A DNA stretch of 64,000 nucleotides from Lachnospiraceae bacterium UBA4364 (GCA_002393955.1 DGSK01000067.1:256-64255); one strand, 5' to 3'. Counted from the stretch's first letter, positions 15,821 through 25,632 are shown. Numbers and translations are program-made. Notes: generated from the sequence alone by a model not told the origin.

Positions 15821-16207
15821 ATGGAAATTACACTGGAGGCGGTTGATCAGATAAAGGAACGTACAGGTGTGTCATATGCTGAAGCGAAAGAAGCTTTGGT
15901 AAAGAGCGATGGTAATGTTGTCGATGCCATCATAGCATTGGAAGAAGCCTCAAAGTCGGAAGACAGAGCTGAAGCTATAATTGAAAAAGTAAAACAGGCA
16001 TTCAAGGCCGGCAATTTAACCAAGATCCAGATGAAGAAGGATGATAAAGTTATCCTTACTATTCCGGTAAATGTGGGTATAGTCGGTGGCGTCGTGGGAG
16101 CTTCGCTTGCACCGTGGGCTATAATCCCTGCTGCATTGGCTGCATACGGTTTTGACTGCAAATTCGAGCTGATTAAGGATGATGGATCCACGGAAGATGT
16201 GGAATAA
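15821..16207 (+). CDS. DUF4342 protein with UBA/TS-N-like N-terminus
   Basis: 128 residues starting at the ATG after AGGAGGTGTTGT. Residues 1-45 (VDQIKERTGVSYAEAKEALV, then GNVVDAIIALEE) form a UBA/EF-Ts-like three-helix bundle. The DUF4342 part then has KDDKVILTIPVNVGIVGGVVG and a hydrophobic LAPWAIIPAALAAYGF stretch that could embed in or attach to membrane. The function is unknown. It is 45 bases upstream of the YceG-like gene and probably cotranscribed. Confidence 0.8.
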   Translation: MEITLEAVDQIKERTGVSYAEAKEALVKSDGNVVDAIIALEEASKSEDRAEAIIEKVKQAFKAGNLTKIQMKKDDKVILTIPVNVGIVGGVVGASLAPWAIIPAALAAYGFDCKFELIKDDGSTEDVE

Positions 16208-16252
16208 AGGATAAACAGGTATTAGACAGGCGGATATAGGGGCTGATTGAGA

Positions 16253-18547
16253 ATGTTGAATCATGTGAAAATCGAAGCCCTTGATGATTTTTTTAAGGGG
16301 CTTGCGGATCGTAAGACGCGGGGAGTCTATTTTTATCGGATAAACGGATACAATGGGGACATTGACAAGTTCATAAGAGATTACTATGAGGCTGCAAGAA
16401 AAAGAGGCGTCATAATCGAAGGAAGGATTCCCAATCCCGACGACCGGAATCTTGCCTATTACAAGGAAATTATGGGCATGAACTTTCAGCTGAGTATGGG
16501 ATTTATCCTGTCGAGTCTTAAAAAGTGGCTTCCAAGGATGAATGACTACCAGCTTAATACGGTTGCTGCATCGATCTATGACTGTCTGGATGGACTTCGA
16601 AAAGCCGGAAAAAATGAGAATATGCTGAAGAACGCATATATAAAGTTCATGTGCTGGCTTTACTACAAGTTCGAAAGAATAGTCAGCCAGCTTGGGGATA
16701 ATGATGTTCCAAAGATACTTTATGAAGCGGATATAAGCAATTATGAATTGATGTTAATATCCATTCTGTCCAATGCAGGCTGCGATGTGATACTGTTGCA
16801 ATATAATGGGGATCAGAACTATCTGAAGCTCGATCCCGGATCACAGACATCCGATGCACTGCAGCTTCAGGGGATGGGAGCCTTTCCGGCCGGATACAGC
16901 CTGAAAACCGTACAGAAAGATATACAGGAAGCTTATAATAATCAGAGGCTTTATGGAGTGCTTCCCAATCTGTCTAATTGTACTAATGCATGGATCAAAG
17001 GAAAGAATGTACTGGATGATGTAAGAACTCCGACTGCTGTCAGAGGAAATGATCCTGATCTTTACTATAACTGTTTCTGCAGGGTCAATGGCGTTGAGGA
17101 TAAGCTGACCTACCTGAATGATCTGTACAGGCTGAACACGGAATTAAAAAACAGCAAAAGGAAAATTGTCATTGTAGAAGGAGAGATACCAGCTCCTTCG
17201 ACGGAGGAGATAAATTCGATCCAGCGAAGAAACTCTTATCAGAAACAGGATCAGATGCTGCTTGATCTTTCGAATAACATAAGGAGTTCAGCGGGAAATG
17301 ATCTACAGGCTCTGATGAGGAAAGCTTTTCTCGATATGATGCTGCAGGAAGCAAAGCTTCCCGGAATGAATCTGAATAAGCTTACCAACAAAGCGGTTTA
17401 CCTGGTATGTCTGATGAAAAGATATTCCTCACATTTGTTTGCAAACTGGAAAAGGACAGATGTGGGGTGTTTCATACACTTTGGAATATGCAGGAACGAG
17501 AATGAAACGATATTCCTGAGAGCATTGGCAAGACTGCCGGTTGATGTCCTGATATTTGCTCCTGATCTGAACGAGAAATGCTTACTGACGGATCCGCTTC
17601 TGTTTGAGCAGAATTATGTGACGAGTATGAGCGTTGCAAGATTTCCCGAGGAACCTTCTGATCTTCAGGTCGGAACATCCGCTTATCATGCGGAGCGTGA
17701 GCTGGATACCTTAATGTATCAGAATTCCGGCATGTACAGGGATCAGCAGTATTCCAAAGCAAATGCGGTTACATTGAAAACAATGTATGAAGAGATAAAG
17801 ATTCTGTGGAAGGAGGAAACGAAATACAGACCAAATTTTGGTACGACAGACGGGATAGTAAGTATTCCCGTAATATTTTCGAAAGTTTCCGGTGTTAAAG
17901 ACGGAAACGTAAATGCTTATTGGAACAGCATCAGGGAATTGATGCGGGAGGACGCTTTCTTAGTCACGGATGTTCCGTGCATAGAGCAGAATGCACCTAA
18001 TCCAATGAAAGCATTTGCTACAGGATTTTACAGGAACGGAAAGCTTCAGCGCAAAATAATAAAAGAACATAAGGATTATCCATACGGAATCCTGCGGGAA
18101 GAGGTACAGGATCACATTTTAGATAAGCTGCAGCTTCTGATAGAACAGAAACTTATAAAAGGAACCTTTGAAAACGGCACGGAATACACTATCATCGCAA
18201 CAATCCTGAACCTGAATAAAGATCTTTTGCGTGTTCTTCAGAAATTTGATTTTACGAAAAAGAATCCTAAAATGATCTTTGTAATTACCGGTGAAAAGAT
18301 TTTAAGCCTGGAGGATACAATAACTGTAGCATTCCTTAACATGGTAGGGTTCGATATTGTTTTCTTTGTGCCTACGGGATATCAAAGCATAGAGAAATAT
18401 TTCAACAAGAAAACATTTGAGGAGCATCAGATAGGTGAATATGTATACGATCTGCAGGTTCCCGATCTGAAAGCGCCGCCAACCAAGTCAGGGGGGTCCT
18501 GGCTAAATAATATCTTCAAAGAAAGGATGAGAAAAAATGGGACTTGA
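16253..18547 (+). CDS. YceG-like protein of the Ter biosynthetic module
   Basis: 764 residues, cytoplasmic. It belongs to the YceG-type 'component of biosynthetic module' family found with TerD/TelA genes. Three similar Rossmann-like units are visible: ISILSNAGCDVILLQYNGD (about 168-187), FLRALARLPVDVLIFAPD (about 420-437) and AFLNMVGFDIVFFVPTGYQS (about 695-714), each with a preceding helix and a following acidic loop. The biochemical activity is not established; a role in handling a nucleotide-derived metabolite has been proposed for the module. I prefer the ATG at 16253 to an upstream TTG. It overlaps telA by 11 bases, implying translational coupling. Confidence 0.8.
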   Translation: MLNHVKIEALDDFFKGLADRKTRGVYFYRINGYNGDIDKFIRDYYEAARKRGVIIEGRIPNPDDRNLAYYKEIMGMNFQLSMGFILSSLKKWLPRMNDYQLNTVAASIYDCLDGLRKAGKNENMLKNAYIKFMCWLYYKFERIVSQLGDNDVPKILYEADISNYELMLISILSNAGCDVILLQYNGDQNYLKLDPGSQTSDALQLQGMGAFPAGYSLKTVQKDIQEAYNNQRLYGVLPNLSNCTNAWIKGKNVLDDVRTPTAVRGNDPDLYYNCFCRVNGVEDKLTYLNDLYRLNTELKNSKRKIVIVEGEIPAPSTEEINSIQRRNSYQKQDQMLLDLSNNIRSSAGNDLQALMRKAFLDMMLQEAKLPGMNLNKLTNKAVYLVCLMKRYSSHLFANWKRTDVGCFIHFGICRNENETIFLRALARLPVDVLIFAPDLNEKCLLTDPLLFEQNYVTSMSVARFPEEPSDLQVGTSAYHAERELDTLMYQNSGMYRDQQYSKANAVTLKTMYEEIKILWKEETKYRPNFGTTDGIVSIPVIFSKVSGVKDGNVNAYWNSIRELMREDAFLVTDVPCIEQNAPNPMKAFATGFYRNGKLQRKIIKEHKDYPYGILREEVQDHILDKLQLLIEQKLIKGTFENGTEYTIIATILNLNKDLLRVLQKFDFTKKNPKMIFVITGEKILSLEDTITVAFLNMVGFDIVFFVPTGYQSIEKYFNKKTFEEHQIGEYVYDLQVPDLKAPPTKSGGSWLNNIFKERMRKNGT

Positions 18548-19724
18548 TTTTAGCAAAGCACAGCAGCAATTGCAGACCACACCGTCTACCGCAGCATCTC
18601 CGGCGACAATAAATATGGGGATGCCGACTGTTCAAAATGAGATACAGCCGGTAGAAGAATATGATATCGTGGCTGACAGAAATCAGATGAATCAGGAACT
18701 GGTTGATTCTGCTGAAGTTGATGCATTATGCAGCCAGATAGAGATCAATAATCTTGATTCAATCGTTACATTTGGTGCAGATGCAGCGGAAGAGATTTCA
18801 AAGGCATCCGATGTTATCCTTAACAGCATGAATCTGTCGGAGCTTGATGAATCCAGCGAGATGTTAAAAACTCTTGCAAACATCATGTCCAAGTTTGATA
18901 TTGATGAGATCAAGGAAGATCCTTCGCTTTTCGGAAAACTTTTTGGGAATCTCAAAAAGCAGCTGGATAAAATCCTGGCCAAGTACCACACCATGGGTAT
19001 GGAAGTGGATAAGATCTATGTACAGCTCAAAGGCTACGAGGATGAGATAAGGCAGTCTAACAAAAAGCTGAACATGATGTTCGAGGCGAATGTTGGGTAC
19101 TATCATCAGCTGGTTAAGTATATTCTGGCTGCAGAGCAGGGGTGCAGGGAGCTTGAGGCATACATCGAGCAGCGGCAGCAGGATATGCAGAATACAGGCG
19201 ATACTTCAATCCAGTTTGAACTTACAAGCCTTCAGAATGCGCTGATGATGCTTGAACAGAGGACACAGGATCTCAGGACTGCTGAGAATGTAGCCATGCA
19301 GTCTATTCCGATGATCAAGACAATGGAATTCAGTAACTACAATCTTGTGAGAAAGATCAACTCTGCATTTATTGTTACGCTTCCTATTTTCAAACAGGCA
19401 TTAGCCCAGGCAATTCTTCTTAAGAGACAGAAGATTCAGGCAGAAGCTATGTCCGAACTTGACAAAAAGACCAATGAAATGCTTATCAAGAATGCGCAGA
19501 ATTCTGTTGAGGTATCGAAGAATACTGCGAGACTTGCTTCGGGAAGCTCTATTCAGATTGAGACGCTCGAAACTACCTGGAGGACGATTACATCCGGAAT
19601 TGATGAGACTCAGAGAATCCAGGAAGAGTCCCGCAGGAAGAGGATCGATGATCAGAAGAGACTTGAAGCGATCAAGGAAGATTTCAATAAGAGATATCAT
19701 ATGCCTGCGGAAAAGAAACAATAA
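18537..19724 (+). CDS. telA: TelA/YceH toxic anion resistance protein
   Basis: 395 residues, predominantly helical. An N-terminal low-complexity segment (to about 45) is followed by long coiled-coil helices. ALMMLEQRTQDLRTAENVAM, then QSIPMIKTME and KTNEMLIKNAQNSVEVSKNT are the hallmark of the TelA family. TelA proteins are cytoplasmic and associated with resistance to tellurite and other oxyanions and with cell-envelope stress; the mechanism is unknown. Translation is coupled to the YceG-like gene. Three TerD genes follow. Confidence 0.9.
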   Translation: MGLDFSKAQQQLQTTPSTAASPATINMGMPTVQNEIQPVEEYDIVADRNQMNQELVDSAEVDALCSQIEINNLDSIVTFGADAAEEISKASDVILNSMNLSELDESSEMLKTLANIMSKFDIDEIKEDPSLFGKLFGNLKKQLDKILAKYHTMGMEVDKIYVQLKGYEDEIRQSNKKLNMMFEANVGYYHQLVKYILAAEQGCRELEAYIEQRQQDMQNTGDTSIQFELTSLQNALMMLEQRTQDLRTAENVAMQSIPMIKTMEFSNYNLVRKINSAFIVTLPIFKQALAQAILLKRQKIQAEAMSELDKKTNEMLIKNAQNSVEVSKNTARLASGSSIQIETLETTWRTITSGIDETQRIQEESRRKRIDDQKRLEAIKEDFNKRYHMPAEKKQ

Positions 19725-19779
19725 CATAGTGGAACTTTTGGTGTAAACCAATCAATAAAATAAAAGGAGGGTTTTTAAA

Positions 19780-20361
19780 ATGGGTATCAATCTTAGCAAA
19801 GGACAGAAAGTGGATCTTACAAAGGGAAATCCTGGACTGAAGAACATCATGGTAGGTTTGGGATGGGATGTAAATGCATTTGACTCGGGTGTGGATTTTG
19901 ACCTTGATGCAGCTGCATTTATGCTTGGAGCTGATGGAAAGTGCCCTACTGAAAAGGAGTTTGTGTTCTATGGCAACTTAAAGCACACAAGCGGTTCGGT
20001 AAATCACATGGGCGATAACCTTACCGGAGAAGGTGACGGCGATGATGAGCAGATTCAGATCGATCTTAGCAAGATTCCTGCTAATATTGAGAAGATTGCA
20101 TTTACGGTTACTATCTATGATGCTGATAAGCGTAAACAGAACTTTGGTCAGGTTTCCAATGCATTTATCCGTATATTTGACGAGACTACAAACGCCGAGC
20201 TGATCCGTTATGACTTAGGTGAGGATTTCTCCATTGAAACTGCTGTAGTAGTCGGAGAACTTTACAGAAATAACGGCGAGTGGAAGTTTAATGCTATAGG
20301 AAGCGGATTCCAGGGCGGACTTGCGGCACTCTGCGGTCACTTTGGTATAGATGCAGCATAA
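19780..20361 (+). CDS. terD: TerD-family protein 1
   Basis: 193 residues, a single TerD beta-sandwich domain. The calcium-binding acidic residues are present: GLGWDVNAF then [10 protein letters not shown] (about 25-48), the [12 protein letters not shown] loop (about 85-97) and [16 protein letters not shown]. The end has the invariant [18 protein letters not shown]. TerD proteins bind Ca2+ and are thought to act in stress sensing at the membrane surface. A very strong AAAGGAGGG site precedes it, so it is probably highly translated. It is a close paralogue of the next gene. Confidence 0.95.
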   Translation: MGINLSKGQKVDLTKGNPGLKNIMVGLGWDVNAFDSGVDFDLDAAAFMLGADGKCPTEKEFVFYGNLKHTSGSVNHMGDNLTGEGDGDDEQIQIDLSKIPANIEKIAFTVTIYDADKRKQNFGQVSNAFIRIFDETTNAELIRYDLGEDFSIETAVVVGELYRNNGEWKFNAIGSGFQGGLAALCGHFGIDAA

Positions 20362-20379
20362 AAAGGAGGCAGTGTTAAA

Positions 20380-20961
20380 ATGGGAGTTAGTTTAAGTAAA
20401 GGTCAGAAAGTCAGTCTTACCAAGGATAATCCGGGTTTAAAAAAGGTAGTTGTAGGTCTGGGCTGGGATGTAAATGCTTTTGATACAGGCGGAGCTTTTG
20501 ATCTGGATGCTGCAGCATTCCTTCTGACTGACAGCGGCAAGGTCTCAAAACCCGAAGATTTCGTCTTCTTTGGAAATCTCAAACATCCTTCAGGATCGGT
20601 TGAGCATCTGGGGGATAATCTTACCGGTGCGGGAGATGGTGATGATGAGCAGATAAAGATAAATCTTGCGGCTATTCCCGAGAATATTTCCAAGATCGCA
20701 TTTACTGTAACAATATATGATGCAGAATCAAGACGCCAGAATTTTGGACAGGTTAGCAATGCTTTTATCCGTATATACAACGAAGAGTCCGGTGAAGAAA
20801 TGCTGCGCTATGATCTGGGCGAAGATTTTTCCATTGAAACGGCTGCTGTTTTTGGTGAGCTTTATAAGAACAACGGTGAGTGGAAGTTTAATGCTATAGG
20901 AAGCGGATACCAGGGTGGATTAGCGGCTCTGTGCGCTAGCTTCGGCGTGGAAACAGAATAG
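20380..20961 (+). CDS. terD: TerD-family protein 2
   Basis: 193 residues and very similar to the preceding TerD throughout, indicating tandem duplication. It keeps [19 protein letters not shown] and [12 protein letters not shown], so Ca2+ binding should be intact. It is only 18 bases from the previous stop, with an AAAAGGAGG site. It probably forms hetero-oligomers or provides dosage with TerD 1. Confidence 0.95.
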   Translation: MGVSLSKGQKVSLTKDNPGLKKVVVGLGWDVNAFDTGGAFDLDAAAFLLTDSGKVSKPEDFVFFGNLKHPSGSVEHLGDNLTGAGDGDDEQIKINLAAIPENISKIAFTVTIYDAESRRQNFGQVSNAFIRIYNEESGEEMLRYDLGEDFSIETAAVFGELYKNNGEWKFNAIGSGYQGGLAALCASFGVETE

Positions 20962-20975
20962 CAGGTGATGACTGA

Positions 20976-21065
20976 ACCGTTGCCGCCGCAGGAAATCTCA
21001 GGATCAACGATGATCAGATATATGTGCGTTTGATCGAAGCTGCAGCGGCGGTCGGCAGAAAATAA
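20976..21065 (+). pseudogene. Short vestige between TerD genes
   Basis: A 29-codon open run without a start reads VAAAGNLRINDDQIYVRLIE, then AAAAVGRK and a stop. It looks like the helical end of a lost protein lying between two TerD genes. I cannot name the family. It could also be chance, but the composition is protein-like. Confidence 0.3.
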
Positions 21066-21083
21066 TGAGAGGAGACAGATGTA

Positions 21084-21704
21084 ATGTCTATTAGTTTGCA
21101 AAAAGGGCAAAAAGTGAGCCTGTCCAAAGATAATGCAGGACTTGGAAAAGTTATAGTAGGCCTTGGATGGGATGAAGCTCCGCGTCCCTCCGGTGGAGGA
21201 GGAGTGTTTGGGGGGCTGTTTGGCGGCGGAAACAGCAACAACAATCAGCCTGTTGACTGTGATGCTTCGGCAATTCTTTTGCAGGATGGAAAGTTAAGAG
21301 ATAAGGGCGATATCGTCTATTTCGCAAATTTAAGGCATTCAACCGGAACTGTACAGCATATGGGTGATAACCTTACCGGTGCGGGAGATGGAGATGATGA
21401 GCAGATCGTTATTGACCTGGCATCCATTCCTGAAAGATATGACAGAATAGTCATAGTGGTAACTATTTATCAGGCAGTACAGCGTAAGCAGCACTTTGGC
21501 ATGATTCAGAATGCTTTCGCAAGAATCGTGGATCAGAGAACCAATCAGGAGCTTTGCAGGTATAATCTGACAGAAAACTATTCCGGCAAGCTTGCTTTGA
21601 TCTTCGGTGAAGTATACAGACATAACGGAGAATGGAAGTTTAATGCGATCGGACAGGGAACACAGGATCCGGGAATAGGTGAAGTGGCTCAGAGATATCT
21701 GTAA
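21084..21704 (+). CDS. terD: TerD-family protein 3 with glycine-rich loop insertion
   Basis: 206 residues. It has the TerD core ([34 protein letters not shown]). Between the first strand and the conserved D-x-D-A block, a flexible insert of about 25 residues rich in Gly/Asn (about 32-55, with GGLFGGG and NNNQPVD) replaces the normal short turn. FDLDAAAF is changed to VDCDASAILL. Such a loop next to the Ca2+ site might contact membrane or a partner. An AGAGGAG-like site precedes it. Confidence 0.9.
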   Translation: MSISLQKGQKVSLSKDNAGLGKVIVGLGWDEAPRPSGGGGVFGGLFGGGNSNNNQPVDCDASAILLQDGKLRDKGDIVYFANLRHSTGTVQHMGDNLTGAGDGDDEQIVIDLASIPERYDRIVIVVTIYQAVQRKQHFGMIQNAFARIVDQRTNQELCRYNLTENYSGKLALIFGEVYRHNGEWKFNAIGQGTQDPGIGEVAQRYL

Positions 21705-21975
21705 GATAAGGATATCTTTAGACAATGATTTAGAGAATGGGTAGGAAAGAACTATCTGATTGTAAGCGGTAATTCTCGACTACCCATCTCTTTGTGTGTA
21801 GGGGGATATATTAGTCCGGAAATTGTTAACCCGGTTCACACCGGAAGCTTTTAATACTGAAAATAAAGGTGATTGAATACCTTAGATGATAGATAAGCAT
21901 GTTTTACATATGCGGCAGCGCTGTGATGGACATAGGACCAAAAGTAAGAAGTAAAAACACATAGGAGAAAATGCA
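21705..21975. other. Intergenic leader before the Ca2+-ATPase gene
   Basis: No gene recognised. ATGGGTAG (21737-21744) pairs perfectly with CTACCCAT (about 21779-21786), enclosing a 34-base loop with its own AGAA/TTCT pairing. Further on, CCGGT-TCAC-ACCGG (about 21832-21845) is followed by T-rich sequence and could be a weak terminator. The first element could be a structured leader of the pump gene. It does not match the yybP-ykoY manganese riboswitch consensus. Confidence 0.35.
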
Positions 21976-24648
21976 ATGAGTAAAAAGGGACTGACAGACA
22001 AACAAGTACAGGAATCCAGAGAAAAGTACGGCTCTAATATCATACCTGATTCAGAGCCAACAACGTTTTGGGAGGAATTTAAGGAAACCTTTAGTGACCC
22101 GATGATAAAGATTCTCCTTTGCATCGTTGTGATCATGCTCGTAATGTTTTTCCTGGGACATGCGGAAATATATGAACCCATTGGAACTATTGTTGCTGTA
22201 CTGATAGTTGCTTTCGTAACAGCCAAAACAGGCGTGGCGAGTGATACAAAGTACAGAGAACTCAAGGAAAGCACAAAGAAGGATACCTGTAAAGTCTACA
22301 GGAACGAGATCATTTCTGTGATCGAAGTGGATGATGTGGTTGTAGGAGACAGAGTTATCCTTCAGTCCGGAGATAAAATTCCGGCAGATGGTATTTTGGT
22401 AGATGGCGACCTGAGAGTGGATAATTCCGTTCTTAACGGTGAGGCGGAAGAATGCAAGAAAATAGCCGCTGACGAGAACACCGAATTTCCGGAGGATATT
22501 ACAGGTGAAGTTTTTGTAGATGATCATTCTCTGTTTAGGGGGGCTGTTGTATTTGACGGTGAAGGAATTCTGGAAGTACGCAAGGTCGGTCTGAAGACCA
22601 TGATGGGACGTATGGCGGAAGATATGCAGGATGAAGAACCTGACTCGCCGCTTAAGGTAAAACTTGGGAAACTTGCTAATCAGATCTCTGTATTTGGTTA
22701 TGTTTCCGCAGTGGTCATTGTATTGCTCTATATGGCATACTTTGTGATCAAAGCCGGTGGTTTTTCACAGTATCTTGCAATCGGCTGGAGCGATATCCTC
22801 ATGAACGTTGTTGAGGCTGTTTCCCTGGCTATACTTATTGTAGTCTGTGCAGTTCCGGAAGGTCTTCCGCTGATGATCTCATTAGTGCTTATGCAGAATA
22901 CCAGCAAGATGCTTGATCACAACGTACTTGTGAGAAAGGCAGTCGGAATAGAAACAGCCGGATCTTTGAATATTCTCTTCAGTGATAAGACCGGAACCAT
23001 TACCAAGGGAAGTCTGGAAGTTGTAGAATTCTTTACCCCGGACGGTACGACGATCCCTCTTCCGGAGATAAAGTCACATGGGAAAGTCAAATCTCTTGTG
23101 AATATTGCAATCGGTAAAAATACCGCTTCAATGTTTGACGGAGAGCACCGTGTTATCGGCGGCAACGCAACAGATCAGGCACTGTTAAGATTTCTGGGTG
23201 AAGAAGAATTTAATTTCCTGTCAAAAGGCAGCGATAAGCAGACCGATTATAGTGTGGGCATGTCCCAGGGATTCAATTCGGCCAATAAATTCAGCCAGGT
23301 TGAGATCCGTGAATTAAACCGGGTATTCTATAAAGGTGCACCGGAAAGACTTCTTGCTTCAGCTAAAAAAGGACTGGATGCTGATGGTAATGTAATAGAC
23401 TTAAGATCTGAAGTGGTTGAAGAAAAGATTAATGAGTATGCTACCAGAGCTATGAGAGTTTTGGCTTTTGGATATTCAGAGAAAAAGTTCACAGAGAATA
23501 AGATCAACGATGACGTTGTAATAATAGGCCTGGTTGCCATCAGGGATGATGTGCGTCCTGAGGCAAAGGAGGCAATTAAAGAAGTTCAGAAGGCCGGTAT
23601 TCAGGTTGTTATGATCACCGGGGACAGGCTGGAAACAGCGGTTTCAATCGCAAAAGATGCCGGACTGATACAGAAAGATACCGACAGGGCACTTACTTCG
23701 GCAGAGCTTAATAAAATGAGCGATGACGATGTAAAGAAAATAATGCAGGATATTCGTGTAATAGCAAGAGCATTGCCTACGGATAAATCCAGAATGGTAA
23801 AACTCTGCCAGGAGATGAATCTTGTTGTGGGAATGACCGGTGACGGTGTAAATGACTCTCCGGCACTTAAGAGAGCGGATGTCGGATTCGCGATGGGAAG
23901 CGGAACGGAAGCAGCTAAGGAAGCAGGAGAAATTGTCGTATTAGATGATAATTTCAAGTCAATTAAAGATGCCATTCTTTACGGAAGGACCATATATCAT
24001 AATATACTGAAATTCTGTAAATTCCAGCTTGTTATTAATGTTGCGGCTGTAGTGGTAAGTGCGGTCAGCCCGTTCTTTGGAATAGTGGAGCCGTTAAAGG
24101 TGACTCACCTGCTGTTCATCAATCTGGTAATGGACAGCCTGGGTGCGATCATGCTGGGCAATGAGCCTGCTCTTGAGAAATATATGACTGAAGCTCCGAG
24201 AAGACGTGACGAAAGTATTATCAGCAAAGCGATGGCTGCTCAGATTCTGATCATGGCAATGTGGCTTACGCTCGTGAGTTTCCTGTTCCTTAAACTGCCT
24301 GTATTTGAAGATATCTTCGGATCACAGGAGAAACTGTATACAGGATATTTTGTCCTGTTCGTGGTAGCAGCCCTGTTTAATGGCTTTAATGTCAGGGATG
24401 ATGGATTTGCTATATTTAAGGGACTGAAGGATAATCCGGGATTTATGAAGGTGTGGTTTGCCATAGTAATTGTACAGGCGCTGATCGTTAATGCTGCGCT
24501 CATACCGCTGACTCCGTTTAAATGGATCAGTTCAATGTTCAGCTGCACTCCATTCGGTATTGCAGGGTGGGGCATAGTGCTGGCAGTTGCTTTAACTATG
24601 ATACCGGTAGATTTATTAAGAAAGGCAATTTTGAAAGTTACAAAATAA
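21976..24648 (+). CDS. Calcium-translocating P-type ATPase (PMCA/P2B-like)
   Basis: 890 residues with the complete P-type ATPase order: membrane pair (about 45-82), actuator loop with SVLNGEAEE (the TGES position is altered), membrane pair with VCAVPEGLPLM (PEGL, 294-298), phosphorylation site Asp337 in FSDKTGTIT, the VVMITGDR and MTGDGVNDSP hinge motifs, and six C-terminal helices. The PEGLP motif and length fit calcium pumps. Its place between TerD genes and the metabolite module suggests it controls Ca2+ levels seen by the Ca2+-binding TerD proteins, in the position where TerC-type membrane proteins often occur. Confidence 0.9.
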   Translation: MSKKGLTDKQVQESREKYGSNIIPDSEPTTFWEEFKETFSDPMIKILLCIVVIMLVMFFLGHAEIYEPIGTIVAVLIVAFVTAKTGVASDTKYRELKESTKKDTCKVYRNEIISVIEVDDVVVGDRVILQSGDKIPADGILVDGDLRVDNSVLNGEAEECKKIAADENTEFPEDITGEVFVDDHSLFRGAVVFDGEGILEVRKVGLKTMMGRMAEDMQDEEPDSPLKVKLGKLANQISVFGYVSAVVIVLLYMAYFVIKAGGFSQYLAIGWSDILMNVVEAVSLAILIVVCAVPEGLPLMISLVLMQNTSKMLDHNVLVRKAVGIETAGSLNILFSDKTGTITKGSLEVVEFFTPDGTTIPLPEIKSHGKVKSLVNIAIGKNTASMFDGEHRVIGGNATDQALLRFLGEEEFNFLSKGSDKQTDYSVGMSQGFNSANKFSQVEIRELNRVFYKGAPERLLASAKKGLDADGNVIDLRSEVVEEKINEYATRAMRVLAFGYSEKKFTENKINDDVVIIGLVAIRDDVRPEAKEAIKEVQKAGIQVVMITGDRLETAVSIAKDAGLIQKDTDRALTSAELNKMSDDDVKKIMQDIRVIARALPTDKSRMVKLCQEMNLVVGMTGDGVNDSPALKRADVGFAMGSGTEAAKEAGEIVVLDDNFKSIKDAILYGRTIYHNILKFCKFQLVINVAAVVVSAVSPFFGIVEPLKVTHLLFINLVMDSLGAIMLGNEPALEKYMTEAPRRRDESIISKAMAAQILIMAMWLTLVSFLFLKLPVFEDIFGSQEKLYTGYFVLFVVAALFNGFNVRDDGFAIFKGLKDNPGFMKVWFAIVIVQALIVNAALIPLTPFKWISSMFSCTPFGIAGWGIVLAVALTMIPVDLLRKAILKVTK

Positions 24649-24666
24649 TAGTGCAGGTGCGTAAAA

Positions 24667-25632
24667 ATGGTGTTAGATGAAGAAGAATATTTAAAGTATT
24701 CCATAGGAGGTCTCTTATATGTTCCGGCTATGAACAAAAAGGTTCCTCAAAAGGTTAAAGAAGGCAGATTTCCTAATCTTACATCTCTGGCATTTTGCCT
24801 GGAAGATACAATTAAAGATGAGTGCCTTGAGGAAGCTGAACTGAGCCTGAAAGGCATACTTGATGAATTGAAGAAAATGGATATTGCTCTTCCTTTGATT
24901 TTTATAAGGATAAGGACCCCCGAGCATATGCGGCATGTATGTGAGTTATATCGGGAATACAGGGAGATAATAACCGGATATATATTGCCGAAGTTCGATC
25001 TGTCCAATATGGATGGTTATATAAGCTTAATTAAGGAGATCAATAAAGGCAGTACAAAAAAGACATATATCATGCCCATTTTAGAGAGCAGGATGGTAGC
25101 GGATATCGGGACCAGAGTAGGGACGTTATCCAAGATCAAAGAGGCCATTGATACGGTTAAAGAATATGTCCTGAATGTAAGAGTGGGGGGAAATGATTTT
25201 TGTAATCTGTATGGCTTAAGACGTTCTGTCAGCCAGAGTATTTATGATATAGGTGTCATAAGGGACATCTTTGTCGATATTATCAATATTTTTGCATCGG
25301 ATTATGTTGTCTCCGGTCCGGTGTGGGAGTATTTTGGCCCGGAATGTGATGGAAAGTGGGACGTTGGTCTGGCAAAGGAACTTGAGTTGGACAGGCTTAA
25401 CGGTTTTATAGGAAAAACGGCAATTCACCCTTCCCAGCTTCCTTTAATACATGAAAGTATGAAGGTGAAAAAATCTGATTATGATGATGCCATGAAGATC
25501 CTGGATTGGAATAATGGCAGTCTGGGAGTAGCCAAGAGCGAGGACGGAAGCAGAATGAATGAAGTTAAAGTTCACGGGAAATGGGCCGGGAAGATAGCTG
25601 TGCTTGGAGAAATATACGGGGTAAAAGAGTGA
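24667..25632 (+). CDS. HpcH/HpaI-CitE-like C-C bond lyase of the Ter module
   Basis: 321 residues, TIM-barrel type. SLAFCLEDTIKDECLEEAE near residues 38-56 carries the acidic metal ligand. PLIFIRIRTPEHMRHV is the substrate-binding arginine strand, YIMPILESRMVAD the mid-barrel glutamate, and RVGGNDFCNLYGLRRSV the family-specific block. GKTAIHPSQL resembles the citE-type terminal motif. In Ter gene clusters this C-C lyase is predicted to work with ATP-grasp and phosphoribosyltransferase enzymes to build a nucleoside-like compound. The stop overlaps the next start (TGATG). Confidence 0.85.
   Translation: MVLDEEEYLKYSIGGLLYVPAMNKKVPQKVKEGRFPNLTSLAFCLEDTIKDECLEEAELSLKGILDELKKMDIALPLIFIRIRTPEHMRHVCELYREYREIITGYILPKFDLSNMDGYISLIKEINKGSTKKTYIMPILESRMVADIGTRVGTLSKIKEAIDTVKEYVLNVRVGGNDFCNLYGLRRSVSQSIYDIGVIRDIFVDIINIFASDYVVSGPVWEYFGPECDGKWDVGLAKELELDRLNGFIGKTAIHPSQLPLIHESMKVKKSDYDDAMKILDWNNGSLGVAKSEDGSRMNEVKVHGKWAGKIAVLGEIYGVKE

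Noticed and set aside
21735..21850. yybP-ykoY manganese riboswitch before the P-type ATPase
   Set aside because: The conserved loop sequences of that class are not present; only generic stems are seen.
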